From NCBI GenBank assembly GCA_044448685.1, contig JBIOHC010000032.1, positions 1-46,322 on the forward strand: 46,322 bases of DNA, read 5' to 3'. The notes below the pieces were generated by a model. The model was not told where the DNA came from. It saw only the letters and a list, made by a program, of their open reading frames with translations, and searched no databases. The DNA is from Palsa-965 sp044448685 (GTDB taxonomy: Bacteria > Bacteroidota > Bacteroidia > Palsa-965). Of the stretch, positions 1-9,006 are shown one piece after another. A program made the position numbers and the translations under genes. Position 1 is the stretch's first letter. Every line of letters starts with the position of its first letter.

Positions 1-214
1 ATACGGAGGGGTCATCTTTGCCGGAGGCGTCTTATTTACTGTTGTCGGAGTCACTACCGGAGGGGAAGTAACCTATACAAATGGAAATATTTCGAACGGA
101 GTACCCAATACAGTACCTTTTTATCAGCAGACAGCACGTTTTGCCTGTATTGTTACAGGCGTTACACTTACAGTTACGGGACTGATTACCATGCTTGTAG
201 AACGCAAACGGTAG
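1..214 (+). CDS. C-terminal end of a small membrane protein (partial)
   Basis: The reading frame is open from base 2 to a TAG at 212-214, and the start lies outside the window. About 70 residues are visible. They contain two hydrophobic, glycine- and valine-rich stretches, which look like two membrane helices, separated by a polar loop rich in Asn, Thr and Gly. The protein ends with a basic tail (VERKR), which would fit a cytoplasmic C-terminus. I do not recognise a family. A hairpin terminator lies about 135 bases downstream. Confidence 0.5.
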   Translation, partial: YGGVIFAGGVLFTVVGVTTGGEVTYTNGNISNGVPNTVPFYQQTARFACIVTGVTLTVTGLITMLVERKR

Positions 215-348
215 TCCAAACCTTTTGTTAATAGGAACAAAACATTGCAGTAACGATTAAGAGATGAGCAAACTTCATCTTTGTATCACAAGAAAAGACT
301 TAAGAAAAAGGGCTTTTTCCTAATGCTTTTTTTGCCATGTCAGATCAT

Positions 349-380
349 AAAGCTTCAGGTGCTACCCTGAAGCTTTTTTT
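349..380. terminator. Intrinsic terminator between convergent genes
   Basis: An 11-base perfect stem (AAAGCTTCAGG at 349-359 with its complement at 366-376) encloses a 6-base loop and is followed by a T-run to 380 on the plus strand. It lies between the plus-strand gene ending at 214 and the minus-strand gene whose stop codon is at 379-381, so it probably ends transcription from the left. It may also serve the right-hand gene, whose stop codon overlaps its edge. Confidence 0.75.
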
Positions 381-879
381 ATGCTTTATCACCTTCCCTG
401 TTTTCCTGAAGTATTTGTGCTTTATGTTCTTCATAATACTCCATCCCAAGGGGATTGAGGAGGACACTGACATCAGAAGCACTGAACTTTGCATTGACAT
501 AACCGGTACTGCTCATATACCGTCCCAGGTCAAAAGCGAGCTGAGCACTCTTTTGATCCAGGCCCAAAATATTCATCAAACTGGCTTTAGCACCATTCAG
601 CTGCCCCAGAGCTGACATGATCCTGATAAAATTCCGCTTCAGATACACTGGATTTATTTCAACAATCCCGGCTATATCCAATGCAGCTTCTAACCTCCCG
701 CCTTTGGTCCGCATATTTTTTATCCAGCCATTCTTAAACAGGTATGGCCCAACCTCTTCCGGCTTCTTACCATTTCGGGTAATCAGCTCCGTGATATCGC
801 AAAGTCCTGTTCCATGTTGTTCAAGATAAACTGCAAACAGTAATTCAAGTACTTCTTTTTTGATTGTTTCTATAGACAT
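379..879 (-). CDS. Hypothetical protein, 166 aa
   Basis: I chose the start at 877-879 (MSIETIKKEV...) because the residues upstream in the same frame are basic and cysteine-free filler running into the intergenic region, and the chosen ATG is preceded by an A-rich stretch typical of Bacteroidota starts. The product is soluble, without signal peptide or membrane helices. It is mostly helical, with a first half (LELLFAVYLEQHGTGLCDI onward) that could form a winged-helix-like unit, then a charged C-terminus ending in EENREGDKA-like residues. I do not recognise the family, so no function is given. It is divergent from the NlpC/P60 gene at 968 and convergent with the left-hand gene. Confidence 0.6.
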   Translation of the reverse strand: MSIETIKKEVLELLFAVYLEQHGTGLCDITELITRNGKKPEEVGPYLFKNGWIKNMRTKGGRLEAALDIAGIVEINPVYLKRNFIRIMSALGQLNGAKASLMNILGLDQKSAQLAFDLGRYMSSTGYVNAKFSASDVSVLLNPLGMEYYEEHKAQILQENREGDKA

Positions 880-940
880 GTTTTTTTGTTTTCGAGCTAC
901 ATAATTAGCTAAAAGGCGATAGAAGTGCAAAAGAAGCAAT

Positions 941-948
941 TAACTTTA
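941..948 (+). promoter_or_regulatory. Possible -7 element for the NlpC/P60 gene
   Basis: TAACTTTA matches the Bacteroidota -7 consensus TAnnTTTG at 7 of 8 positions and sits 19 bases before the TTG start at 968. I see no clear TTTG 19 bases upstream, so support is weak. Confidence 0.3.
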
Positions 949-967
949 CCCTCCCATCCATCAACTG

Positions 968-1525
968 TTGAATAATAAAGTCCAATATAGTTATCGGCTC
1001 GGCTTTCTCCTATGTAGCCTTGTCTTCCTGTTTTCATGCGGACACAGGCATAGGGCTGAACTCAGTGTTCCAATCATTGATCCGGCAATTGAAAAGAATT
1101 TTGCTCTCCAGCAGAAATATGCCTCCTTACTCGGGGTTGATGTAATCCAGGTGTCCAATACACCACTTTATTCCTTTCTGGATGAATGGACCGGAACACC
1201 CTATTTATACGGTGGCAAAAACAAGGAAGGCATAGATTGTTCTGGGTTTACTCATATCCTGTATGCTACTGTATATGCTAAGGAACTGAATGGTTCTTCA
1301 CGTGATCTTTTTACGAAATGCGTACCCGTCGAAAAACAGGATCTTATGGAGGGTGACCTGGTTTTTTTCCGGATTGAAACAGACCAGATAAGCCATGTGG
1401 GGGTATACCTTATTAATGGTAAATTTGCCCACGCAAGCACAAAGAAAGGAGTGATGATCAGCGACTTAAGTGAAGCCTATTATACCCGTTACTTTTATAA
1501 AGGAGGCCGGCCGGAAAATAAATAG
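968..1525 (+). CDS. NlpC/P60 family cell-wall peptidase, lipoprotein
   Basis: This is a 185-residue lipoprotein endopeptidase of the NlpC/P60 family, which cleaves peptide bonds in peptidoglycan stem peptides. The only reasonable start is TTG at 968, since the next in-frame Met lies inside the domain. A hydrophobic signal ends in the lipobox LFSC with Cys24. The catalytic domain begins near residue 75: the nucleophile Cys91 lies in GIDCSGF, His143 in ISHVGVY, and a third polar His155 in FAHAS. The family triad is Cys-His-His, so all parts are present. Expected location is the periplasmic face of the outer membrane. The gene precedes the sigma-factor operon by 72 bases; whether they are cotranscribed cannot be told. 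Confidence 0.88.
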   Translation: MNNKVQYSYRLGFLLCSLVFLFSCGHRHRAELSVPIIDPAIEKNFALQQKYASLLGVDVIQVSNTPLYSFLDEWTGTPYLYGGKNKEGIDCSGFTHILYATVYAKELNGSSRDLFTKCVPVEKQDLMEGDLVFFRIETDQISHVGVYLINGKFAHASTKKGVMISDLSEAYYTRYFYKGGRPENK

Positions 1526-1597
1526 GTTTACCCAACCTTCTCTGCTTTTAATCCGTGTATAGAATCAAATCCACCCCTTCGGGAATTATTAAGGTTG

Positions 1598-2167
1598 ATG
1601 GAAATCGATAATACCTTACTTGATGCGTGCATCCTCAGGGATCGTAAAGCTCAATACCGGCTTTATAAAGTCTGTTATGGATTCCTGGTATCAATCTGTT
1701 TACGTTATACACGTAACCGTGATGATGCCGATGCCTTGCTCAACCTCGGTTTTCTGAAAATTCTGAATAATCTTGAAAAAAGGCGGGAAGAAGTTCCCTT
1801 CCCTTTATGGATCAGACGCATCATGATTAACAGTATCATTGATGAATTCAGAAAAAATAGACAGGAAAAGGAACAGTTTAGAGTCACAGATTTTTCTGAA
1901 TCACATGTTGAGTATGATGATGAACTCATTAATGATTATATACGAAAAACGGACCCGGAATATATTCTTCGTCTGATAAGAGAGCTGCCTTCCGTAAGTG
2001 GACGGGTTTTTAATCTTTTTGCCATTGACGGTTATTCGCACAAGGAAATAGGTGAACTACTTAATATAAGTGAAGGAACATCCAAATGGCATGTGAACTT
2101 TGCCCGTACAAGGCTGAAGGAAAGGCTGCGGGAAAACAGTAAACCTTTAAGAGCAGTAGCCTCATGA
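1598..2167 (+). CDS. ECF-type RNA polymerase sigma factor
   Basis: This 189-residue protein is a sigma-70 family, extracytoplasmic-function type sigma factor. Region 2 lies around residues 20-85 and contains the helix with RYTRNRDDADALLNLGFLKI (the usual DDAED-like core binding patch is changed to DDADAL), followed by a Trp-containing segment. Region 4 lies around 125-180, with the recognition helix in HKEIGELLNISEGTSKWHV. I preferred the ATG at 1598 over the adjacent TTG at 1595. The stop codon overlaps the start of the next gene (ATGA at 2164-2167), so the two are translationally coupled. That neighbour has an inner-membrane helix and may act as its regulator. Confidence 0.9.
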   Translation: MEIDNTLLDACILRDRKAQYRLYKVCYGFLVSICLRYTRNRDDADALLNLGFLKILNNLEKRREEVPFPLWIRRIMINSIIDEFRKNRQEKEQFRVTDFSESHVEYDDELINDYIRKTDPEYILRLIRELPSVSGRVFNLFAIDGYSHKEIGELLNISEGTSKWHVNFARTRLKERLRENSKPLRAVAS

Positions 2168-3462
2168 ACGATGCTGAAAAAATGGACGAGCTCCTTGCGC
2201 AAAAGCTTCAGAACCTGGATACTGGTTTTGAAGAGCGCAAGTGGGAACAGGCACAGAAGCTTATAGAAGCTTATGAAGCCAAGGAAAAACGTCGTCGGTT
2301 TTTCTATATTTATCTGGGCATAGCCGGACTTATGCTAAGTCTTGGTTTTGCGATATGGGCCCTGAGCGGTTCCGGAAAACATGGCCTGTCGGTCGGCCCA
2401 ACGACTCATTCCGAATCCGTAACACCTCTTGTCTCTTCTTCAGATTCTGTATCTAAAGCTTCTGTCATACATGCTCCTGCAAGCAAGTCTATGAATGCGG
2501 AATCTCCCTCAGCCAATTCAATCCGGTCTGCATCCGATTCAGTATCTTCTCCTTCAGGGCCAGCAGAATCAGTAAGTGCGGAGATAGCTCACAAAAAGTT
2601 ACCTGTTTATTCCGGCGCAAAAATGACCGCTTCTGTTGGATCAACCCATGCCCAATCAGCTGATTTTTCAAAAACAAAGAAAGTTGCAACCCCGGAAGCG
2701 ACTGAGTCAGGCAGCACGAAACGGATTGCCATAGCTGGACTTACATTCCCCCTTAAACAAGATTCCATACTTACTCTGAATCCTCTTAAACCTGATTCAC
2801 CAGAAGTATCATCAATTACAGACAGCATCGCTGGTCCTGTTCTTGCTGAAGTTAATGAATCCGGAGGCCCGGGCTGGAATCTGTATTTGGGTGGGGGTAT
2901 AAATTACCTGCTTGGCTCCAGCCTGCAGCCTGCCGGAGGATTGTTCCTTACCAGAGCATTCTCGCATCGCTGGGAATTTGGAACCGGACTTCAATACACA
3001 GCCATACATGGCTCTTCTAAAAACCTTCAGACATTATCAACCGATACGTTCAGCTTTGGTATTAAATCTACCCAAACCCAGATTACAGCCGAAAAGCTCC
3101 ATTATCTTGTCATCCCTTTATTTGCCCGTTTCAAGGCTTTCGGGCAAATACATATTCTTTTCGGTGCCAATGCAAGTTACCTGATCACATCAACAGACAG
3201 GATCACAACAACACAAACTGCATACAATACAGTGCTCAGTAATAACTCCCGGAAAGATCATGGATATATTCAGGGATATCAGTTATACGATGCAGGATTA
3301 CTGGGAGGGATGGAATGGGATTTCTGGAAACGCTTCAGTTCCGGTATATATTTCAATTACGGACTCCTGAACCTCACTAAAGCATCCTATTTCGGTAATG
3401 TACCGGCATTCCGGAATAACAGCATAGAATTCCTTATTCGTTATCAACTTATCAAGCACTGA
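2164..3462 (+). CDS. Membrane-anchored protein with C-terminal outer-membrane beta-barrel domain
   Basis: This 432-residue protein has three parts. Residues 1-45 are charged and helical, followed by one strong membrane helix (about 46-68, IYLGIAGLMLSLGFAIWALS). Residues 70-220 are a low-complexity linker rich in Ser, Thr, Ala and Pro. Residues 235-432 alternate aromatic and polar residues in the way of an outer membrane beta-barrel (PorT-like) and end in a typical strand (EFLIRYQLIKH). It overlaps the sigma-factor gene by 4 bases and the PKD lipoprotein gene by 1 base. The layout suggests an anti-sigma-like role for the N-terminus, but I see no recognised anti-sigma motif, so this is inference from position. 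Confidence 0.75.
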   Translation: MNDAEKMDELLAQKLQNLDTGFEERKWEQAQKLIEAYEAKEKRRRFFYIYLGIAGLMLSLGFAIWALSGSGKHGLSVGPTTHSESVTPLVSSSDSVSKASVIHAPASKSMNAESPSANSIRSASDSVSSPSGPAESVSAEIAHKKLPVYSGAKMTASVGSTHAQSADFSKTKKVATPEATESGSTKRIAIAGLTFPLKQDSILTLNPLKPDSPEVSSITDSIAGPVLAEVNESGGPGWNLYLGGGINYLLGSSLQPAGGLFLTRAFSHRWEFGTGLQYTAIHGSSKNLQTLSTDTFSFGIKSTQTQITAEKLHYLVIPLFARFKAFGQIHILFGANASYLITSTDRITTTQTAYNTVLSNNSRKDHGYIQGYQLYDAGLLGGMEWDFWKRFSSGIYFNYGLLNLTKASYFGNVPAFRNNSIEFLIRYQLIKH

Positions 3463-4568
3463 TGCTGAAGCCAATGAAAGCTATCCTCCTCCTTGCCCCG
3501 GTGATCCTCCTGTCAGCGTGCCGTAAGGATCTTCCTGCTCCTTTGCAGAGCACAAATCCCGTTTTTTCGTTCAACGGTACTATCAATGGACAGACAATGG
3601 TCCTGACAGCCGGAGTAAACAATTATTTTATGTTCAGTTCCTTTGCAAATGATTCTGTTGTTACCGAATACATTGGCGATCTGAAAAACATCAACTGCCC
3701 GGGTGAATGTGCCGGAGCACTGCGTATCACCCTGCGTAACAACCAGCAATCCTCTGTTCCTGTACCAGATTCCGGACTTGCATCAGGTTATTATCTTTTT
3801 GCAATACCCGGTGGAACAGGCCCTGCCTATGACGTACATTTTGCAGATACCATGACAAATGGCCAGGTTGTCAATTATTTCTGGAGCTTTGGTGATGGTG
3901 CCGTTTCAAATATCCATAATCCTACACACCACTACAGTCATCCAGGAGTTTACCAGGTAACACTTCGTACAACCGATACAACCGGACACCTTGATTCCAT
4001 CGTCAACAAATGGCCTATTGGCCCCTGTGCAAATGCTTTTATTGCACAATTCAGGGCTAATGTTTCAGCTGACTCCGCATTCATCACAGACATGACTACC
4101 GGTGCAGCCCCTGTAACCTATTCCTGGAATTACGGAGATGGTTTAACCTCGGCTGGACCGCCCAACAAACACATTTACAGCACAACCGGCCTCTATAAAG
4201 TTACGGCTACAGAAACGGATGCATCGGGTTATACAGCTGTATTCAATTACCATGTCGCATGTACACCTACCCGGTTTGGAGCCCTCAACTTTGTGAAGAC
4301 ATCTGCTGTAACAGCCCCCAATCCTTTAAATCTGAACAATGTGATCGTTGAATGGACGGATGCAGGTGGAACGCATTATACCTCCTCTTATTCCGGTCAA
4401 CCCAATACCAGCATATTCCAGATTATCTCTGTTGAAAATTACAAACCGAATGCCAGTGGACAGGCTACCCTTAAAATTCATGCAAAAGTATCATGTATGC
4501 TTAGCTCCGGGACTTCAACCATTCCAATGACAAATGCCGATGTCATTTTCGCAGTCGCCCACCCCTAG
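3462..4568 (+). CDS. PKD-domain lipoprotein
   Basis: The 368-residue product starts with a lipoprotein signal whose lipobox LLSAC gives Cys20. Two PKD domains are visible: one around residues 125-175 with WSFGDG and a HHYSHPGVYQVTL strand, and another around 205-260 with WNYGDG and HIYSTTGLYKVT. PKD domains are beta-sandwiches used in surface adhesion and carbohydrate or protein binding. The first 100 residues and the last 100 are not recognised. The gene overlaps the preceding one by a single base (TGATG) and is probably translated from the same mRNA as the sigma factor, making it a likely surface component under shared control. Confidence 0.82.
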   Translation: MLKPMKAILLLAPVILLSACRKDLPAPLQSTNPVFSFNGTINGQTMVLTAGVNNYFMFSSFANDSVVTEYIGDLKNINCPGECAGALRITLRNNQQSSVPVPDSGLASGYYLFAIPGGTGPAYDVHFADTMTNGQVVNYFWSFGDGAVSNIHNPTHHYSHPGVYQVTLRTTDTTGHLDSIVNKWPIGPCANAFIAQFRANVSADSAFITDMTTGAAPVTYSWNYGDGLTSAGPPNKHIYSTTGLYKVTATETDASGYTAVFNYHVACTPTRFGALNFVKTSAVTAPNPLNLNNVIVEWTDAGGTHYTSSYSGQPNTSIFQIISVENYKPNASGQATLKIHAKVSCMLSSGTSTIPMTNADVIFAVAHP

Positions 4569-4592
4569 CACCTGATTCATACAACTTTATCC

Positions 4593-4629
4593 AAATGAAG
4601 AAAGCAGCCCTGGGCTGCTTTCTTCATTT
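4593..4629. terminator. Bidirectional terminator with perfect 18-base stem
   Basis: The two arms at 4593-4610 and 4612-4629 are exact complements around a single central T, running from AAATGAAGAAAGC to its mirror. It lies between convergent stops at 4568 (plus) and 4644 (minus). The A/T-rich arm ends can supply the U-tract in either direction, so it can serve both genes. Confidence 0.85.
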
Positions 4630-4643
4630 AATAAATTTCGTTT

Positions 4644-7600
4644 TTACCGGATCAGCTGTACAAAACCTTTTTCCTGTTTATTCAATCCGGTCTGGGTTTG
4701 GATCTGGATAACATAATAATACGTGCCTTCACTCGCTGCAGCTCCCTGTGATGTTTTTCCATCCCATATACCGGTCAGGGAATTGAATGTTGACATTTGC
4801 ACTCCCCAGCGGTCATATATCTTACAATCCAGGCTTTTAAGTCCGGCATTTTTGATAAAGAAAAAGTCATTCTGTCCATCCCCGTTAGGACTGAATATAT
4901 TCGGAATGGTATAGCTTACTTCAGTCAGTTTTTCAATATGTATACAAGTTTGTGAAGTATCTGAACATCCTGCGCTGTTCAGAATAACAAGCTTGATACA
5001 ATAAACTCCGCTGTCAGCATAGGTAACACAGCCTGGATTTTGCATACTTGAATTGCTGCCATTTCCTAAATTCCACATCCATGAATTCGGGCTGCCCGTA
5101 CTGGCATCCGTTATGCAGATGCTGTCAGGCTTATTACCAGCATAGGTAATCAAAGTTCCAGGAGACACTGTAATAGCAGCTTCCGGACTAGGCAGAGCCT
5201 GAATAAAATTAGGTTTTGTAATGGTACCTGAACATCCGTTCACATCCGTACAGGCAAAACTGACAGAAAAAATTCCTGAAACTGAATAACAATGCATTGG
5301 CGATGATCCGGTATTGCCATCCCCATAATTATACAGCACTGTTGAACAAGTTCCTGAAGAATCCATTCCGGTAAAGGTGGTGCAGAAAGGGGTACAAGCG
5401 CTGGTAGTTGATGCCGTTACATTCACACCCGGGTTGGAATGTACCACAACCGATACAGTGGCACTGTTTACACAGTTGTTTGCATCTGTTCCAGTAACTG
5501 TATAGGTCGTATTCGACGAAGGACTGGATGCAGGTGAAACGGATGTTGTGCTGCTGAGACCGGTAGCGGGCGACCAGGTATAGGTCGATGCGCCTGCTGC
5601 GGTCAGCACCGTTCCGGAGCCTTTGCAAACCGAAAGATTACCGCTTACTGTAACCGTGGGCAATGGATTAACGGTAACAGTTACTGTCGCCGCATTGGAA
5701 CAGGTATTGGCATCAGTCACAGTAAGTGTATACGTTATTGTGGCAGCAGGGTTGGCAGTAGGATTTGATACCGCTGTGCTGCTTAATCCTGTACCCGGGC
5801 TCCATGAATAGGTTCCTCCACCGCTGCCATTCAATACCGTTGATCCACCCTGGCAATAAGCCACTGCAGAGCCTGCGTTGGCCGTAGGATTCGGATTAAC
5901 AGTAACGGTAACTGTATTGCTTCCGGCACAACCGCTGGCACTGGTTCCATTAACTGTGTAGGTCGTAGTTGACACCGGATTAAAGGTCGGGTTGGAAGCA
6001 CTTACCGAGCTGATACCGGAGTTCGGACTCCAGGTATAGGTTGCTGCTCCTGTTGCCGTAAGAATCGTGCTTGATCCGGAACAAATCGTATTGTTTCCGG
6101 TAACATTGATAGTCATACTTCCTCCTACGCTCACTGTGACGGTATCCGAATTGACACATCCGTTCAGATCAGTACCCGTTACGGTATACGTAATCGTTGA
6201 AGGAGGGGATGCCACCGGGTTCGCAATAGTAGTACTGCTCAGTCCTGTTGAAGGAGTCCAGGAATAGGTATTCGCTCCCGTGGCTTGCAGGTTTACATTC
6301 CCTCCTGTACATATGGAGGTTGCTGTACCCGCACTCACGGCAGGTTTAGGATTAACTGTCAGAACAACCTGAGCTGAATCGCGGCATCCGTTCCCGTCAA
6401 CAATTGTTACGGTATAAGTGGTGGTGTTATTGGTGGTCACGGTTGGATTGGCAACTGTCGTACTGCTTAAACCGGTTGACGGGCTCCAGGAATAAGTTCC
6501 GCCTCCGCTGGCGTTGAGTGAAGTAGATGAGCCTTTACATTCTGCCGTATTGGAACCTGCATTGGCTGTTGGTCTTGTATTGACTGTTACGGTGGTGGTG
6601 GCAGTGGCTGTGCAACCGCTCAGATCTTTAGCAGTAACGGTATAGACAGTAGTTGCTGTCGGGGTGGCCGTTGGGTTAGGAATCGTTGTACTGCTGAGTC
6701 CTGTAGCTGGCGACCAGGAATAGGTATTCGCTCCCCCGGCACTCAGCGCTGAAGTTTTGCCTGCGCAAATAGAAGACGGTGATGCACTTGCTGTAGGAGT
6801 GAAGGGAGACCCGATTGTTACCGTTACTGTGGCAGTACTGGAACAGGAACCACCGCTGCTTACAGTAACCGTATATGTTGTGGTTGTGGCGGGACTGGCC
6901 GTTGTACTTGCAGTATTGGTAGTGGTGAGGCCTGTAGCCGGTGACCAGGAATAGGTTGCCCCCCCGGTAGCAGTAAGTACTGTTGAAGCGCCATTACAAA
7001 TTGTCACATTGCTTCCTGCACTGGCAGTAGGTGCTGGAGTTACTTTAACCGTGTCTGCAACCCGGAATGTACCCGGGCAAGTTCCGGCATAATAAACCGT
7101 GGTGGTATTGATAACCGGTGTTGTGAATGGGCTACCCGTTCCTACGGCCACCCCTCCTGTCGGAGCTGTATACCACATAATGACAGTACCACCCGGCACG
7201 GTGCCGCTCAAGGTAGCTGTCAATACTCCTGTTTGCCCGGCACAAATTGTATCGGTTTTGGTTGCAATATTAAAATTGGTTATTGGCTGGGCAGTAAGCC
7301 CTGCTGCACCTTTTGTAGCTCCGTTCCAGATGAATTTTTTACCTGTTTGATTCATGGAGCCAGTATTGGTAGACCCTCCGGCTCCGCCGCCGGCAGTTTG
7401 CGTGATTGCTCCCGATGAAAATGCGATATACCCTCCACCGCCGCCGCCGCCGGGCCCTTCACTTTCTGTAGTGGATGAAACAACAACCTGATTTCCACCT
7501 AAACCACCATTGGCAGAGGCTGTGAATGTTCCGGTTACCGCACCAACTGAATTGACAATAATGACTCCACCTCCTCCTGCTCCACCTGCTCCGTCAGAAG

Positions 7601-8849
7601 AATTGTTGAAAATAGAATTGCTTGGGGTATTCCCTCCGTTATTTCCGTTCGCATTCAACTGTCCGGTTCCACTTACAGTTCCATAATTCATCAGATAAAT
7701 GATTCCTCCTCCATTTCCTCCTGCTCCTCCGAAGCTGTTATCCTGGTCGCCTGCACCTCCACCGCCTCCAAAGAAAAGTCGTCCTGCAGAATAATCCAAA
7801 GGTCTTCCTCCTAATCCACCCGTAATTTTTCGGTTATCTCCACCCCAGGTTGCATTGTTTGGACCAACTGTGGTAGGATTGGCACTGTTCGACGCAAATG
7901 AATACCCTCCTCTTCCTCCGCCAATGGATGTATGGGTTGCAAATCCAGGTGACTCCAGATTCCATGCTGTAACATACGTAGCCACTGTCGCATCCGGATG
8001 TCCTTTTCCATCCCACACTCCCGGCGGATTGGTTAAACCGCCATTGGCACCACCTCCTCCCCCTCCATTATGGCATCTTCCGCCTCCCCCACCATTGGCG
8101 GGAGCTCCGTTAGAACGGTGTCCCCCAAGAGGATCATAGCGGGCTTCATACCCTGCAATACTCTCTCCTTTATCTTCCCCTTCTCCGGAGTTCATCGCCG
8201 CATAAAAGCCTCCTCCATAATTGGAGTTATTATCCAGCAAAGCTCCACCCCGGAAACCGAGTCCGGTGACATCCATTTTTCCCGTGATTGTGGTATTACC
8301 TTTTACTTCCACAGCAAGAATACCGCCTTCTCCGTTCACACCATTCCAGGTCTGAGCTGTCATAACTCCGGCAGCATTGATGGTAAGGGAGGCATAACGA
8401 GGTACCCTGACAACCTGTACCATACCTGTATCCGAATAGGAATTCGTAAGTCCGCAATCCAGATTAATTGTGTTGGCTCCTGCCACACTGCTCACTTCCT
8501 GAAACTCATAGAGTCCGCAGTTTTCGTAGTTCACCACAGCTCCCCAGCTGCTGTCGTTGGGTACCCCGGCAATACCTAGTACAGCTCCATTGAGTTTGGC
8601 TCCCTGAGCCTGGTAAATCATGATCAGGTCGCCTGGTACCAACGCTCCTCCAAAGCGTGCATTTGCATTGAGCGTGTTAGCAGCAACAGTAATGGAAGTA
8701 GCCCCTGACGCTGCATTGGCAGTGAGGTGAGTATATTCATTAACGATTGTACCCGTAGCGGTAACCGTTTTGGCACCGTCTTTTCCCCTTTGCGAATAAC
8801 AAAGGGATGACAGTAAAAGCAATACAATGAAGACGGATGTTATTTTCAT
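4644..8849 (-). CDS. Giant secreted T9SS adhesin-like protein with Gly-rich region, seven tandem repeats, PKD domains and CHU_C tail
   Basis: This 1401-residue protein begins with a signal peptide (SVFIVLLLLSSLCYSQ). Residues 20-200 form an unrecognised beta-rich domain. About 205-545 are very rich in Gly, with several runs of five to seven Gly. An Ig-like segment (540-613) follows. Residues 614-1145 hold seven tandem units of about 76 residues, each with a Cys near the start (TICSGSSTILTATG type), a TYSWSPATGLSS core and a YTVTGTD-NGC strand. Two PKD-like domains (about 1146-1305, YNYGDGNTGSS and WMWNLGNGSN) precede a CHU_C-type T9SS sorting domain from about 1314 (IPNIFSPNGDGQNDFF) to the end. 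It is probably exported by T9SS and attached to the surface. Adhesion is inference from architecture. Confidence 0.9.
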   Translation of the reverse strand: MKITSVFIVLLLLSSLCYSQRGKDGAKTVTATGTIVNEYTHLTANAASGATSITVAANTLNANARFGGALVPGDLIMIYQAQGAKLNGAVLGIAGVPNDSSWGAVVNYENCGLYEFQEVSSVAGANTINLDCGLTNSYSDTGMVQVVRVPRYASLTINAAGVMTAQTWNGVNGEGGILAVEVKGNTTITGKMDVTGLGFRGGALLDNNSNYGGGFYAAMNSGEGEDKGESIAGYEARYDPLGGHRSNGAPANGGGGGRCHNGGGGGGANGGLTNPPGVWDGKGHPDATVATYVTAWNLESPGFATHTSIGGGRGGYSFASNSANPTTVGPNNATWGGDNRKITGGLGGRPLDYSAGRLFFGGGGGAGDQDNSFGGAGGNGGGIIYLMNYGTVSGTGQLNANGNNGGNTPSNSIFNNSSDGAGGAGGGGVIIVNSVGAVTGTFTASANGGLGGNQVVVSSTTESEGPGGGGGGGYIAFSSGAITQTAGGGAGGSTNTGSMNQTGKKFIWNGATKGAAGLTAQPITNFNIATKTDTICAGQTGVLTATLSGTVPGGTVIMWYTAPTGGVAVGTGSPFTTPVINTTTVYYAGTCPGTFRVADTVKVTPAPTASAGSNVTICNGASTVLTATGGATYSWSPATGLTTTNTASTTASPATTTTYTVTVSSGGSCSSTATVTVTIGSPFTPTASASPSSICAGKTSALSAGGANTYSWSPATGLSSTTIPNPTATPTATTVYTVTAKDLSGCTATATTTVTVNTRPTANAGSNTAECKGSSTSLNASGGGTYSWSPSTGLSSTTVANPTVTTNNTTTYTVTIVDGNGCRDSAQVVLTVNPKPAVSAGTATSICTGGNVNLQATGANTYSWTPSTGLSSTTIANPVASPPSTITYTVTGTDLNGCVNSDTVTVSVGGSMTINVTGNNTICSGSSTILTATGAATYTWSPNSGISSVSASNPTFNPVSTTTYTVNGTSASGCAGSNTVTVTVNPNPTANAGSAVAYCQGGSTVLNGSGGGTYSWSPGTGLSSTAVSNPTANPAATITYTLTVTDANTCSNAATVTVTVNPLPTVTVSGNLSVCKGSGTVLTAAGASTYTWSPATGLSSTTSVSPASSPSSNTTYTVTGTDANNCVNSATVSVVVHSNPGVNVTASTTSACTPFCTTFTGMDSSGTCSTVLYNYGDGNTGSSPMHCYSVSGIFSVSFACTDVNGCSGTITKPNFIQALPSPEAAITVSPGTLITYAGNKPDSICITDASTGSPNSWMWNLGNGSNSSMQNPGCVTYADSGVYCIKLVILNSAGCSDTSQTCIHIEKLTEVSYTIPNIFSPNGDGQNDFFFIKNAGLKSLDCKIYDRWGVQMSTFNSLTGIWDGKTSQGAAASEGTYYYVIQIQTQTGLNKQEKGFVQLIR
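5415..7010 (-). repeat. Seven tandem 228-base coding repeats
   Basis: Within the adhesin gene, 532 codons divide into seven units of 75-77 residues. Each carries C-x-G near the start, TYSWSP or TYTWSP, then GLSS or a close variant, then a TTTYTVT strand, a Cys in DxNGC, and the linker VTVNPxPTxxAG. The units differ at many positions, so they are old repeats rather than recent identical copies. Each has two Cys that could form a disulfide. Confidence 0.85.
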
Positions 8850-8963
8850 CTCTCGTTGGTCTGTGCAACAGTTATACTCTGATTGAACGGAGGTGTGTGA
8901 TCAACATTCAATCCTGAAACTGAGCCTGTGTGTTTCTATATGGATGACCAATATAGGGCTTTT

Positions 8964-9006
8964 AAACCTAAGAAAAAAACCTCAAAAAAGTCCTATTCTT
9001 AGGTTT
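8964..9006. repeat. 11-base inverted repeat in a divergent promoter region
   Basis: AAACCTAAGAA at 8964-8974 is matched exactly by its complement at 8996-9006 with 21 bases between. It lies between the divergent starts of the adhesin gene (8849, minus) and the prolyl oligopeptidase gene (9078, plus), so a terminator is not needed there; an operator or an mRNA leader hairpin is more likely. Confidence 0.5.

Noticed and set aside
304..333. GAAAAAGGGCTTTTTC followed by a T-rich stretch as a second terminator
   Set aside because: The stem is only six A/T-rich pairs; the terminator at 349-380 already explains the gene end.
5329..5628. 99-residue cysteine-rich minus-strand frame inside the adhesin gene
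   Set aside because: It is the adhesin repeat read in another frame of the same strand; the Cys and Arg pattern comes from codon composition.
8070..8579. 169-residue open frame antisense to the adhesin gene
   Set aside because: It lies opposite the glycine-rich coding region, where Gly codons read in reverse give long open frames; composition is that of a shadow.
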